From: Fibrobacter succinogenes
GTDB taxonomy: Bacteria; Fibrobacterota; Fibrobacteria; Fibrobacterales; Fibrobacteraceae
Direction: 5' to 3'
DNA length: 48,395 bases
NCBI GenBank assembly: GCA_902771595.1
Contig: CACXXH010000012.1
Location: 1-48,395 of the forward strand
In this document: piece by piece, positions 9,901 through 17,116 of the stretch
How the letters are laid out: each line of letters starts with the position of its first letter
Numbering within the stretch: position 1 is the first letter of the stretch
The notes under the pieces: generated by a model
The model's database searches: none
Told to the model about the DNA's origin: nothing
What the model saw: only the letters and a program-made list of their open reading frames with translations
Position numbers and translations under genes: made by a program

Positions 9901-11956
9901 AATTCCGGATACCATTATTTATGATGGTTCCAGGAAGATTGGAACGTCTGTCGTTGGAAAGATTGGCAATGGCGTGTATGAATCACGTTATTTGGGAATG
10001 TCTGTATTAGGAAACGAGATGCAGATGGCGGGCCCGAAGGTGTATACTGATTCTGCCCGTCCGGAAATTTCTCTCTGGAACGTTTCGGATTCTACGGATG
10101 TCCTGAATAGGATTTTTGTGGTCTCTGCGAAGGTTGAAGATTCCGAATCGGGAGTCGCCAAGGTGGAAATCCGACCGATGTTGGGCACTACCCCGCTTAA
10201 GGCTGTCTTGGCGCAGCCCGATTCGAACGGTATGGTCTCGGCCAATATCCGCGTAAGCCGTAAGCAACTGGCAAATTGCGTTGGGTGTAATTTTGCGATT
10301 ACCATGCGGACGGAAGATTATGGCCATAACTATGTCGAGACAAGCTACGTATCTCGGCCCCTTTATCCTTATCCGCAATCTCTGGCATTGTGGTACCCGG
10401 CAAGGGAAGGCTTCGGATGGATTTCTCGCGAAATACTGGGAACACACCATGATTTGAACCTGGCAATGTACAAACCCTGGCTTAACGATGTCGGCCTGTA
10501 TTTCTATCGGGACAGGGATAGGGCGGTTGGCAACGGGAATGTCTATATTGGAACTTCCAATTCGTATGCATTTGAAGCTCGTGTGAACTTCGGCTATCCT
10601 CAAGACAGTGAATGGCGTCGCGTTATGGGCTTTTCTGGTGCTGACCTTGATATGGAAATCCAAGTCAGGAATCGCGATTTGCGTCTAGTAGAACAGGGCC
10701 GTGGTTGGGTCGCAGAGAATGTGCTGCCTCAAGAAAAGGCGTGGAGCCATGTTGTTGTCTCTGTAGATGCTGACAATGTTAATTTCTATGTAGATGGAAA
10801 TTTGGTGGCGACAAAAGTATCGGGTATTACTGCGAACCGCGAATTCAATGGAATATTCTCGATAGGTGAAAGTTCGACCATGGAAAATTTTGTCGGTCAT
10901 ATTGCGGATGTCCGTTTTTATCTGTCTGCCTTGAGCGACGAACAAGTGATGGAGTTGTCGAAGCCGGTTTCGGACGAGGGCGAAGAAGCTCAGTTGATAA
11001 TCGTTAATGTGAATGACATGAATGTTGTAAGCGGGTTTGACCGCCAGTTTACCTGCTCGGTTGTCGGCAATAATTTCTACCGTTCGAGCCGTGAAGGCGC
11101 TACACTGAACATGTCGGTGGATGTTGCTCATGCTGGAAAATACAACCTTGTACTTTATGCCCGTTCCGCAAAATTGAATGGAGCCGAAGTAGAGTTCGGA
11201 GGCTCATCAAAACAGAAAGGGACGATACCCTTGGCTTCTGTATGGAAGGCTTATATGGTGCCCAATGTGGCTCTTGATATTGGCTCGGGATTGCAGAACT
11301 TCGAGTTGTCTGTACCTGCCGGAGTCGATATTGCAGGCTTGGCCCTGGCCACGGAAGATGTCCCTGCGCAGGATATTGCATGGAATGTGACGGATGATGA
11401 CGGAATAACGCCGATGCAATCTGCCAAAGTCAAGACGTTTGTGCGTTATGAAGATTTTGCCAACATGGCGATGTTGCGCCCTCGTATTCGTATTGAGAAT
11501 ATATCCGGCGAAGTGATTAATGGATTCTCTGTACGATATTATTTCCGCGGAGAAGCACCTTCAATGTGTCGGACATCAGCGTTTTTCCCGCAAGATGGTT
11601 CTGCACTATCAGTTCATTCGGAAAGTAATAATACTGGATATGTTGAATGGAAATTCCCGGATGTCGTGATTCAGGAGAATGGATCGCCGTTTGCTGGTGC
11701 TGGTCCGCATTTTGGGTTGAATACCATTGGTTGGGATAACTGGTATTCAGACGATGATCCGTCTTTCGTCCCAAATGCAGCTCATAGCTTTGTCGAAGAC
11801 AAGGGAATAATAGTTCTCGATAATGATAATAATCTGATAGGAGGCTCTTGTGCTGAGATGGAGGATGAAATCGAGGATTCTGGGAATAACGGCTGGATAT
11901 TGACATATGGAATTAACTTTGGTACGCCTGCAAAAAAGACGTGGGTAAAGGATTAA
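968..11956 (+). CDS. Giant secreted alpha/beta-hydrolase (lipase-like) multidomain protein
   Basis: The product has 3662 residues. The N-terminus is an export signal, possibly a lipobox around Cys15 (FAIGC). Residues about 28-230 look like an alpha/beta hydrolase: LLLHGAYG early (oxyanion region), the nucleophile elbow GHSMGG with Ser195, then ITLDSPHRGTG as in PGAP1-type lipases and esterases. The long middle is made of beta-sandwich-like segments, several opening with a VDTTAPKF- or VDRTAPRV-type Ig-like motif, and a FlgD-Ig-like stretch near 1790-1815 (VIWNGMDDKNK). Residues about 3140-3330 resemble a LamG/concanavalin domain (WSHVVVSVDADNVNFYVDG). Residues 3340-3470 resemble a CBM6/35-type sandwich, and 3470-3662 resemble CBM3 (NGFSVRYYFRGE). 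I infer a surface or secreted esterase that binds plant polysaccharide. Domain calls beyond the hydrolase motif are by eye. Confidence 0.8.
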   Translation: MKNSFVFVMAFAIGCWSTPRPMESVENYNVLLLHGAYGEETGWKNRTQEERIAEAYYATEPLDSGAALGRYYEKPDDDHRLLRWLTTTVFEEPEMDSVNAHPKYSYVYQWRSFSNPANSSHNNAFELGDRTWSKPNTIYKHRRALMEEAQEVKAKFLNPLKPSENKYGQAALEIIRKDPDRYRQLASRYILIGHSMGGIVSREYVQGDFYNGDVDKIITLDSPHRGTGALNMQLAKDVTEDFWGGVKNNIMSSIPNILTTSSFLPLILSMDVVSVVTGIIKIVGHLAIDEIGDIVATLAAPEKYYKNDSLVHYVDPNQRGYQTIDSLNRLSYVADSLPMFRILASQHGMTFTDPNNIDYGFVQNFHTLVDDNYKFIILNVERQLNGTADFSARYVNVATSAVMGLAGIPVLTTGSNIVPAASSEGWKVHVLNDENVDIKRAYFNAAPNASETLDVFATTLDVLTNGIIAVDQTLDFLFPEAAKVLKIAMALEGAVPLLNHFETVLSAGVKDLTISHTIPLYKESLDTLLAERNSFSPRVSDTSSYTPYLMEDFLYERPFVNLALNDIRTLGTLSSLSPDSIEKSTLNRNCYYIGSKSGKTCAIGLFSRKDTLNSFQQEQNLSALTPLLFKSESDWSKMGVKVDRWEMVDGLKPNGDLAEKSVPIRHVERYVVPDNIVVQNYIEKYSFVVDDLMPHRLREIYMNFNFQRELVWECNIEIDPTENNACKVYKRRVGEAWPTEPLMTVPHPVLKNGRFDFNARDYFGDDHSAIQKGNQNTVTISLINKIGLSNTQRFSYLYKSARNLFEPSWPLRDIVVNKIDGFSGTASSLDYHGFSIVSAKDSIFRCLDADCRSTGSVASRRAMAMSSTTESKHFASGQAVNKPAEGSFFWVFNATSDNNGSLDSSDMNLVPFVVDTTAPKFSLRTDSYCVNPDSSVFLVRVKVNDDSSAGTGMRGSADIRAMHWTLERKNGGVFNKVADLPYLYDVASNDFAVDWAGVDKKSLRDGLYRVKATAIDYALPNMAAYVAVNNLSEKIVGKTASEADWDNVILHHKLNVGRDSVEFRVDRVAPTLPRIELRALPAEPGKNSKYASLPKLARSGNQYAYVSKDSLLNISYTVREELNGRSGTPVLVSWNFRHVPDSNAVVRAMDSLWMGGDTASGTWAEEAGLLLEDGEYRIFAVARDEAKNISSPIEVSKKLRVDRTAPRVENVVSTLPVYDKSSNKAFEVSVTVSESGDVTANRTGMRCSYRVLGGQAENTWRAISSSALHSGTRTFNVDKNLIGNNDGKRYLEVACIDMAGNVGVSTSLFYVGKRYPNIVFPTESDYLQMPVIPIVGIAPPDFGDAENTAVYRLRYREENSNVWRTRRIETVHSNRSKDNANISKIAQSNEGVLGYFYRDSIYDKRYVIELGVKPCDNCPWRTDSVRVTLGRIVADSLRPTVAFNMSKASMVVGTESVDMSLRLTGNASGTYMLRVYAEDTNGVGIFDKSVERAWANPYYGAPYDLTAGLVYDTTKPPAGVWFYQDDSQYHLRWSGLPDSSELRVFFLGSAFGKTCSALQGGVSVNLDKGCRVEAQNHNSFEMASEYLNDYPMMVPPPFTDSVMILSGDSGHVVMDAKGAFRVAGNHIDPLAGHNIPVYFGSSEKAGLPIMGQTVGADDVNVLQMGWSVHPNEFGLSFTWDGYMDSKSLPAEGTVKVYAEVTSVDGENAFADVQTKNLRVSTGSLQVVLDTLLPAFPLIDKIGSTEIRHSVKIPYGILNKDARVTIEIRDSSDAHVATLLKDELVKAHSGVRAHSVIWNGMDDKNKISVDPGKYTVVITALPDGVSDTTQRVEARASLPVVPGGTMVDVTPGDRSHTDSVSIYVSEAVIDSSSGRKINRYEPIADFFVEAELKGKYLPENVRNAELVTEFGGKQHPLRFTPERFSLGIKRQRESLKLVAVYWIDRWIQSCTDVWEKPTGTKNESLVNAQDFNFNAHHLQDTISIDYDAAGTFGYLGMLDLEDIDKQTGFHMFVITWKDWVQWKQNNNGLKLDTAVFLKMKEDLRENILWDFSKAGVDEVVIPPPGLGGYIPLFPKNLESCGPGGNPFIVELVGNSNNNFYDNNEKIKPEECDNERYRKLKFDIVLSIPPVYWNADVDCDNLVNRTLHFDSENSALYGTSDGYFHMLANKKAGVSRAKNLFDGSHWQLYPAYGHLTPFETQHLPFFSADELYDESNPFLFADEFAGYTQRSRFTLKFYNDPSDTLYQSRHFVAHMFAPQAGYPRSITNDGSVLETDFMDAGEIDFYVGMNKTYGAVAAECGDSAKTVNYPAKGAKPKNQENGKYYLLGSRIHHYYNDYSDSAWLNLFTLRGDTASYFKNLSNSSPSSENLYKISNSPFDPDSLNLLHLDSAKFATGGSYVRRLSTDVFLDPDSYDASSKQFSVDVSLPVPLSGGIEATDTTYLKVAGSPTVQTYFIKDKLYIDAANWTQSVRYRRSLDPLFQLPERSKTKELKLNRLYRYQDGMTSTALSDLSLYFGEATSEEWTRNRWIKDVEIVSPKLMHLDDSEHSHLYAVGNAGNSSSLNIQYKNEISEKQPLELVELRANLGPGKYRLLYLNDSVYYPIGDELIEIQTAGDYRLAWFNVNMLQGNTQFLLTWGGDSTGQGGYCSRYNLVIGKHVKNTNLGTVSSLFGELSVTFPAGSLDTSDDFTVRTIDAGKYDFSVYNDLPITGPIMEVLPSKEFKNPDALPRVQIKISKSEMQDMKVTPSTLKLYKVDIKNKRFVPLDNVLYGYLDADGNAAVANGFDMAKCETWNNPDCYPGADSLWEYILISGVTRTFSIFAAIDSRLVENFDFKLEILPAVATTPERDIRVNGLTKFDLYVDNDSLWKDSGDVTPVKPLPYTLDADGIAHVQLPRRGTVIDTNYVFVVARNDSAELPLAPDVARALTVPTEFACSVPSDSVWLGLDNGYMAYGATCNQPGNGTLSLYLNNKLVTEIHSEIPDTIIYDGSRKIGTSVVGKIGNGVYESRYLGMSVLGNEMQMAGPKVYTDSARPEISLWNVSDSTDVLNRIFVVSAKVEDSESGVAKVEIRPMLGTTPLKAVLAQPDSNGMVSANIRVSRKQLANCVGCNFAITMRTEDYGHNYVETSYVSRPLYPYPQSLALWYPAREGFGWISREILGTHHDLNLAMYKPWLNDVGLYFYRDRDRAVGNGNVYIGTSNSYAFEARVNFGYPQDSEWRRVMGFSGADLDMEIQVRNRDLRLVEQGRGWVAENVLPQEKAWSHVVVSVDADNVNFYVDGNLVATKVSGITANREFNGIFSIGESSTMENFVGHIADVRFYLSALSDEQVMELSKPVSDEGEEAQLIIVNVNDMNVVSGFDRQFTCSVVGNNFYRSSREGATLNMSVDVAHAGKYNLVLYARSAKLNGAEVEFGGSSKQKGTIPLASVWKAYMVPNVALDIGSGLQNFELSVPAGVDIAGLALATEDVPAQDIAWNVTDDDGITPMQSAKVKTFVRYEDFANMAMLRPRIRIENISGEVINGFSVRYYFRGEAPSMCRTSAFFPQDGSALSVHSESNNTGYVEWKFPDVVIQENGSPFAGAGPHFGLNTIGWDNWYSDDDPSFVPNAAHSFVEDKGIIVLDNDNNLIGGSCAEMEDEIEDSGNNGWILTYGINFGTPAKKTWVKD

Positions 11957-11971
11957 AGCAAGGTAAGCATT

Positions 11972-12640
11972 ATGAAAAGAATGGTTAGATTTGTGGGTCT
12001 TGGAATTTTGCTGGTGGCAACGCAGTCGTTCGCCTTGGATTTGAAGACTGTATTTGACAATCAGGCGAAATCGGCATTCCCGGATACATGCGAAATGCAA
12101 ATTCGGACTACAATCACGCTCCCTAATCAAAAACCGCAGTCTGTCGACATGTCCGTGATTAATGCAGGCAATGATAAGTCTATGATGACAATTTATTCCC
12201 GTGCTTTCAGGATGAAGACCATTCAGAACGGAAATAGAATAAAGGTCATTGATTTGAAATCGGGAAAGACGCTTCCGTCTCAAAATGTAAAACAGCAAAA
12301 TCCGGCTGACATAAATAAAAACATGGGTACTCCTGCCGATTATAAAAATCCGGTCAAGGAAGGAAATCTTTGGAAGATTGTTCCTAAGGACGAAACTAAA
12401 CCGATTCTATACTATTCCGCGGCAAAGAAGCGCGTCGTAAAAATGACATCGCAATTTAACGGGGCGAATACCGAAAGTTCGTTTGAATACTGCGACAATT
12501 CGTGTACGCTTCCCGGTACACTCAAGAAGGTTGAAATAAACACTATTCTTGCCGATGGAAATACGACCAAGATAGTGATGGATATCATGGAAGCGGAAAG
12601 AAGAAGGGTTCTTCCGCCCAAGATGTTCGATATGGATTAG
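11972..12640 (+). CDS. Exported LolA/LolB-like (outer-membrane lipoprotein-sorting-like) protein
   Basis: This is a 222-residue protein with a clear Sec signal peptide ending near SFALD. The mature part has alternating strands (MQIRTTITLPNQKPQ, SMMTIYSRAFRMKTI, IKVIDLKSGKTL, LWKIVPKD, KKVEINTILADG). That pattern fits the open beta-barrel of LolA/LolB-like or DUF4292-like periplasmic proteins, which carry lipidated or hydrophobic ligands. One Cys pair (EYCDNSCTL) could form a disulfide. The gene follows the giant hydrolase by 15 nt and may be its co-expressed periplasmic helper, which is inference from position only. It converges on murJ with only 4 nt between stop codons. Confidence 0.6.
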   Translation: MKRMVRFVGLGILLVATQSFALDLKTVFDNQAKSAFPDTCEMQIRTTITLPNQKPQSVDMSVINAGNDKSMMTIYSRAFRMKTIQNGNRIKVIDLKSGKTLPSQNVKQQNPADINKNMGTPADYKNPVKEGNLWKIVPKDETKPILYYSAAKKRVVKMTSQFNGANTESSFEYCDNSCTLPGTLKKVEINTILADGNTTKIVMDIMEAERRRVLPPKMFDMD

Positions 12641-12644
12641 GGCC

Positions 12645-14237
12645 TTACCTGGCCAGGTGAAGCTTGCGGAGCACTTTGCCGAGGAGTTCGTTCAGGATGT
12701 CCTTCGCGTCTTTGCTGCCGAGGTAGCGCTGGATGATGAGCGTGAGCGTGAATAGCGCGATGCCGGCGGCGCAGGCGTAGATGACGAGCAGTACAAGGCT
12801 CGTGTTGCGGACGAACTCGCCGGAGACGCGGTCGAGGCCGATGGCGGCGAATATCATGATGCCGAAGGCGACGAGCGCGCGGCCCATGTTGAGGAGCGCG
12901 TCCTTCATGCCGTCGGTGCCGTTCTTCTTGGCCCACATGAATATCATGGAGAGCACCTGCAGTATGGCGCCCGTAGCGCCTACGATGGGCACGCTCTTGA
13001 TGCCGAGTCCCACTTCGGGGGCGCCGAGCAAGATGTAGGCGGGGATGGTCGCGGCGAAGATGCCGGTGTTGAGGAGGGTGGGCACCCACATGCGCTCGCA
13101 GGCGTAGAAGCTGCGCACGAGAACCGCCTGCAGGCAGAGCCCGAGGCTTACGGGCAGGTACCAGCGGAGGATTTCGGAAATGGCTTCGGTGGTTTCGCGC
13201 TGGAATGCGCCGCGCTCGAACAATATGCGCACCGCCGGGAAGCTCAGGGCCCACACGGCGACCACTGCGGGAATCAATATGCAGAACATGCGCGAGAGGC
13301 TCTTCCAGATTTTGCGGTTGAGCTGCGGGAAGTCGCCTTCCTTGACGAGGCGCGCCATGTCGGGGTAGCTCGTGACGCTTACGGAGAACCCGAAGACCGC
13401 CACCAGCGTGTACATCACTCGGTAGGCGTAGTTGAGGCTCGAAATGCCGCCGGTGCCGAAGTTCGCGCCGAAGCTCCTGATGATGAATTCGAGCCCGAAC
13501 ATGGAGCCCACGCCGAGCGACATCGGGAGCATCATCTTGAAGTAGCGCACGATATCGGGATGGGTGGGCTGCACGATAAGCTCGTAGTGCACGCCGCCAC
13601 GCCGGGCGCCGAGAATCTGGAGCGCGAAGAAGCCGACGAAGGCGCCCACCGGCACGCCCCAGGCGAAACCTTCGAGGCCGTAATCCGTGCCGGTGTACTT
13701 GCCGAGCGCGATACCCGCGATGCCGCCGAGCACGATGGCCACGTTGTAGATGAGGCCCGTGAGCGAGGGAATCAGGAACTGCTTGCGGGTGTGCTGCACG
13801 GCCACCAGGATGCTCCCCACGAAGATGAACACCTGGCCCGGCAAGATAATGCGGCCATAGTACGTGGCGCGCTCGATAAGTTCCGGCGTGGCGCCGTCTA
13901 CGGTAAGCAACTGCAAGAGTTCCTGCATCCAGATGAATGCGGGAACCACGAGAATCAGGAGCGCGATGCCGAAGGTGTTCAGGACGTTGCTGAAGAATTT
14001 CCAGCCGCCCTTCTCGTCGCCTGCCACCTTGTAGCCCGTGAAAATCGGGATGAAGATGATGGAGAGGAATCCGGTACTCACCACATGGTTCAGGATGTCC
14101 GGAACCATGAAGGCGAGGTCGAGCGCGTTCTTTTCGAGAGAGACGCCCGCTGCGTGTGCGAGCAGCATTTCACGGAAAATTCCGAGAACGCGGCTCAGGA
14201 GCATGGATACGGCGACAATTATGGCGGCTTTGTTCAT
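12645..14237 (-). CDS. murJ: Lipid II flippase MurJ (MviN family)
   Basis: The 530-residue, strongly hydrophobic protein has the length and about 14 membrane segments of the MurJ/MviN family. The N-terminus (LLSRVLGIFREMLLAHAAG) matches the family's first helix with its conserved S-R-x-x-G-x-x-R-E pattern, and the FGANFGTGGISSLNYAYRV and FPAVRILFERGAFQ segments fit the central helices. The family moves lipid II across the inner membrane for peptidoglycan synthesis. It precedes the transglutaminase-like lipoprotein in map order but is transcribed after it on the same strand, with a 42-nt gap. Confidence 0.92.
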   Translation of the reverse strand: MNKAAIIVAVSMLLSRVLGIFREMLLAHAAGVSLEKNALDLAFMVPDILNHVVSTGFLSIIFIPIFTGYKVAGDEKGGWKFFSNVLNTFGIALLILVVPAFIWMQELLQLLTVDGATPELIERATYYGRIILPGQVFIFVGSILVAVQHTRKQFLIPSLTGLIYNVAIVLGGIAGIALGKYTGTDYGLEGFAWGVPVGAFVGFFALQILGARRGGVHYELIVQPTHPDIVRYFKMMLPMSLGVGSMFGLEFIIRSFGANFGTGGISSLNYAYRVMYTLVAVFGFSVSVTSYPDMARLVKEGDFPQLNRKIWKSLSRMFCILIPAVVAVWALSFPAVRILFERGAFQRETTEAISEILRWYLPVSLGLCLQAVLVRSFYACERMWVPTLLNTGIFAATIPAYILLGAPEVGLGIKSVPIVGATGAILQVLSMIFMWAKKNGTDGMKDALLNMGRALVAFGIMIFAAIGLDRVSGEFVRNTSLVLLVIYACAAGIALFTLTLIIQRYLGSKDAKDILNELLGKVLRKLHLAR

Positions 14238-14279
14238 GACACCATAAGATAGAAAGTTATCGCGCGTACCGGGCTATGG

Positions 14280-15665
14280 TTACGGGATGTTGTTGGGCGT
14301 GATTCCGTATTCGCGTGCGGCTTGCAGGAAGAAGACGACGGAACTGCCGTTCTCGAAGTTGCCCTCTTCTTGCTGCTTCACGAATTCGTTGGACGCCGAT
14401 TCGTAGGCATTTTCGAATGTCGCGTTTTCGTGAGCGAGCATGGTCGTCTCGAGGAATCCGAGCGACGTGCTACCCTTTTCGCCGGCCCAGCCGATGAACA
14501 TGTGGTTCGAGGTGCGTACGATATACACTTGGAACCCGATGGCTTCGAGGACGGATGCCACGAGGTACGAGAACTCGTTGCATACGGCCTGCTTGCTGCG
14601 GAGCACTTCGATGGGGTAGTTTACCTTCTGCCCGATGCTGCCCGCGCCGTTATTTTCGATGTAGTGGATTTTGCGCTTCTGCAGCACTTCGAAAACGGCC
14701 TTCACCACGCGCGAGGAACTCTGCGTCATCGTTTCGTCTTCGGAATACTGCTGATAGACCTTGAGCGTGTTTCCCGGGAGGAGCGCGGCCACCTCGTCGA
14801 GGATATGCGGGATGGAATCCATGTTCGGGGTTACCCATACGGCCGAGTACCACTCGCGATTCTTGACACTGGCGACTTCACCGCCGTTCACTTGCATGGG
14901 GTGTATGGTCACCTGTTCGGAGGTGGAGTAGAAGAGGATTTCGTGGTCGTTTTCGAGCGCGTAGGCTTCGACCTGGATGTTCGCCTTCGTCGGGGTCGTA
15001 ATTGCGAGGAGGGCGTCGTTGTCGAACTTGTAGGTGGGTGTGAGCACGATTTTGGAGTCGGGATTGAGGGAACCCGTGACGGTAGCCGTATCGGTGAATC
15101 CCTCGATCCAGGACTTGACCATCACTTTTTTCCAGCGGCAGGCAGTTGAGGTGCTGCGGTCGCATGTTTGGCGCAGGCCCACGCCGATAGGTATGCCCGC
15201 TTCGTTGTCCTGTCCGCTGGAGAGGTCCCCGTACATGAGCGGGTAGAGGTTCGCGAAGGCGCCGTTGATTTCTGGCTTGATAGAAGCGATCCAGCCGGCG
15301 AGAGTGTGGATCACGTCTCGCGAATAGATGTCGGTGTAGACGCTGTCGTAAAGTTTTTCATAGAGCGAGTCGTAGTCGGCGAGCTTGAGGCTGTCGAGGA
15401 GCGCGTCGCGGACGGAATCCATCCAGGCGTCGGCGAATGCGTTGTTGAAGAGGACTTTGTAGACCGTGTCGACGTAGGGTTTGGCATAGAGGCTGTCCCA
15501 GAGGGTGCCGGTGATTTCGTCTCGGAGCACGTCGGCGAGCGAGTCGACGTTGACTTCGGCGGCGTCCTTGCCGTCTACGCCGTCCACGCCATCTGCGCCG
15601 CTACAGGCGCCGAGGATTGCGAGAGCCGATACAATCGCTATTTTCGGGAAAATCTTTTTCAGCAT
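14280..15665 (-). CDS. Transglutaminase-like lipoprotein
   Basis: I start the gene at 15665 because AGGAGA sits just upstream (about 15669-15674) and gives a good lipoprotein signal: MLKKIFPKIAIVSALAILG followed by the lipidated Cys of GACSG. The product is about 461 residues. After the signal comes a short Gly-Asp collagen-like tract (GADGVDGVDGKD), then a region of D-S-L/V-Y repeats (residues about 40-130). The C-terminal third has the transglutaminase-like core: Cys in KQAVCNEFSYLVASVLEAIG and His in RTSNHMFIGWAGE; the catalytic acid is not assigned. Such domains act as peptidases or cross-linkers; its substrate here is unknown. It lies between the GT4 gene and murJ on the same strand. Confidence 0.75.
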   Translation of the reverse strand: MLKKIFPKIAIVSALAILGACSGADGVDGVDGKDAAEVNVDSLADVLRDEITGTLWDSLYAKPYVDTVYKVLFNNAFADAWMDSVRDALLDSLKLADYDSLYEKLYDSVYTDIYSRDVIHTLAGWIASIKPEINGAFANLYPLMYGDLSSGQDNEAGIPIGVGLRQTCDRSTSTACRWKKVMVKSWIEGFTDTATVTGSLNPDSKIVLTPTYKFDNDALLAITTPTKANIQVEAYALENDHEILFYSTSEQVTIHPMQVNGGEVASVKNREWYSAVWVTPNMDSIPHILDEVAALLPGNTLKVYQQYSEDETMTQSSSRVVKAVFEVLQKRKIHYIENNGAGSIGQKVNYPIEVLRSKQAVCNEFSYLVASVLEAIGFQVYIVRTSNHMFIGWAGEKGSTSLGFLETTMLAHENATFENAYESASNEFVKQQEEGNFENGSSVVFFLQAAREYGITPNNIP

Positions 15666-15699
15666 TATGTCTCCTTCTTTTTTTGCTTTTCTTGACAAT

Positions 15700-17115
15700 C
15701 TATGTTTTTTTCGCCGTTCCGGCAACCCTGTTGTAGGTTTCGATTTGCCGTGCGACGATACCGTCCCAGGTGAAACATTCGGCGATGCGCCTGCGGCTGC
15801 CTTCGAGCAGCTGCTGTACGAGCGCGGGGTCGCTTTCGAGCCGCTTGTACGCGTTTGCGAGGGCCTGCGGGTCTTTTTCCGGCACGAGGATGCCGCTTTC
15901 GCCGTCCACGACTACGTCGGGGATGCCGCCGACGTCGCTGGCCACCACGGGGAGCCCGAGTTCCATCGCCTCGATGAGCACGACGCCGAGGCCTTCGGTA
16001 TCGCCCTTGCTGTCGACGATGGCGGGAAGCGTGAACACGTTCGCGGTCTTGTATTCGTTGGCGAGCGCTTCCGGCGAAAGCTTGCCGGTGAAAATGATTT
16101 CGGCGTTGCCTTCGTCATGCCGCAGCTCCACGCGGGTTGCTTCGCCCTCGTCATGCCGCAGCTCCACGCGGGTTGCTTCGCCCTCGTCATGCCGCAGCCC
16201 CGCAGGGGCAAGGGCATCCACTTGCGCAGCCTGTTCCTTCAGTTTTTCCGTCAGGTCGCCTACGCCCACGATGCGGATTTCGAACTTGTCGCGGGGCAGG
16301 TACTTCGCGGCCTCGATGAGGTAGCAGATGCCCTTGCGCTCGATGTGGCGGCCCACGAAAAGAATCTTGAACTTGCCTGTTACTTTGTGCGGAACGGGGC
16401 GTTGCGGGGTGCCCTCCACCATCCGGGGACCATGCGCACTAAGCGATGAATCGCTAAGTGCTGTCCGCCCGCTAGAAGGGGTAGCGGATGCCGCGTCTGC
16501 GGCAGGAGCGAGGGGGAGGCTTCCCCCTTCCAGTGTCGTGCCGTACGGGCTCCATTCCACGTCCACGTTGCGGAGCGCCTTGATTTTGCCCGCGGTAAAG
16601 CTCGAGTTCGCGAATACCGCCTGCGCCTGGCCGATGGCGAATTTGAGGAACGGCTTCACCCATTTCTTTTTGCGGATGAGCAGGAGTTCGGCCCCGTGGA
16701 AATTGAGCACCAGGGGGATTCGGAACAGCTTGGCGGCGCCGAGTGCGATGTAGGCGTGCGGGAAGGGCCAGTGGGCGTGAATCACGTCGGGCTTCCACCT
16801 GCGGCAGATGGAGAGGCACCTGAAGAACCCGCTGATGATGTAGGGGATGGCGAGGAGTTGCAGCCAGGGCTTGCTTGCCATCTTGGAGGGGGCGCCTTCT
16901 TCGTGCGTGAGGATTTCTAAACTCGCGGGCGCGTAGCGGAAGCGGTTCACTTTCACGCCGTCGATTTCGTGGCTCTTGAGGCCTTTGTAGGCGGGTGCGA
17001 GTATCTGGATGCCGATGCCCGCTTTTTTGAGGTGAGCGACGGATGCCCTTAACCACGGGACTTCTGCGTCTTCGTGGAACCTGGGGTAGACGGAGCCTAT
17101 GACGAGGACTTTCAT
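15700..17115 (-). CDS. GT4-family glycosyltransferase with in-frame repeat insertions
   Basis: The 471-residue protein starts MKVLVIGSVYPRFHEDAEVPW, a typical N-terminal Rossmann half of family 4 glycosyltransferases, with the acceptor-side motif HAHWPFPHAYIA. The C-terminal nucleotide-sugar half has FVGRHIERKG, GVGDL and VLIEAMELGLPVVASDVGG (the E-x7-E-type motif region), ending with amphipathic helices. It probably adds a sugar to a glycan or polysaccharide precursor. Two insertions interrupt the C-terminal half: a Pro/Ala/Ser-rich stretch just before the KILFVGRH strand, and two and a half RHDEGEATRVEL units before ELRHDEGNAEIIFTGKL. Both are encoded by interspersed repeats. The start lies 1 nt past the stop of the preceding gene, suggesting translational coupling. 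Confidence 0.9.
   Translation of the reverse strand: MKVLVIGSVYPRFHEDAEVPWLRASVAHLKKAGIGIQILAPAYKGLKSHEIDGVKVNRFRYAPASLEILTHEEGAPSKMASKPWLQLLAIPYIISGFFRCLSICRRWKPDVIHAHWPFPHAYIALGAAKLFRIPLVLNFHGAELLLIRKKKWVKPFLKFAIGQAQAVFANSSFTAGKIKALRNVDVEWSPYGTTLEGGSLPLAPAADAASATPSSGRTALSDSSLSAHGPRMVEGTPQRPVPHKVTGKFKILFVGRHIERKGICYLIEAAKYLPRDKFEIRIVGVGDLTEKLKEQAAQVDALAPAGLRHDEGEATRVELRHDEGEATRVELRHDEGNAEIIFTGKLSPEALANEYKTANVFTLPAIVDSKGDTEGLGVVLIEAMELGLPVVASDVGGIPDVVVDGESGILVPEKDPQALANAYKRLESDPALVQQLLEGSRRRIAECFTWDGIVARQIETYNRVAGTAKKT
16113..16208. repeat. 36-bp tandem repeat inside the GT4 gene
   Basis: The 36-bp unit begins CGTCATGCCGCAGCTCC and starts at 16113, 16149 and (partial) 16185. On the coding strand each unit encodes RHDEGEATRVEL (12 residues), keeping the frame. 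After the third start the sequence continues with CAAGGGCATCCA, which recurs beside a CGTCATGCCGCAG copy at 45.68 kb. The same word at two distant places marks a dispersed repeat family. Confidence 0.85.
16400..16535. repeat. Low-complexity insertion with REP-like palindrome in the GT4 gene
   Basis: This stretch encodes the Ala/Pro/Ser-rich extra segment of the glycosyltransferase. Its end (16507-16530) is a small palindrome with AGGGGG and CCCCCT arms. Almost the same 25 bases occur at 36737-36761 outside any gene (about 3 differences). I read it as a second interspersed repeat family that entered the gene without breaking the frame. The left edge is approximate. Confidence 0.5.
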
Positions 17116-17116
17116 C

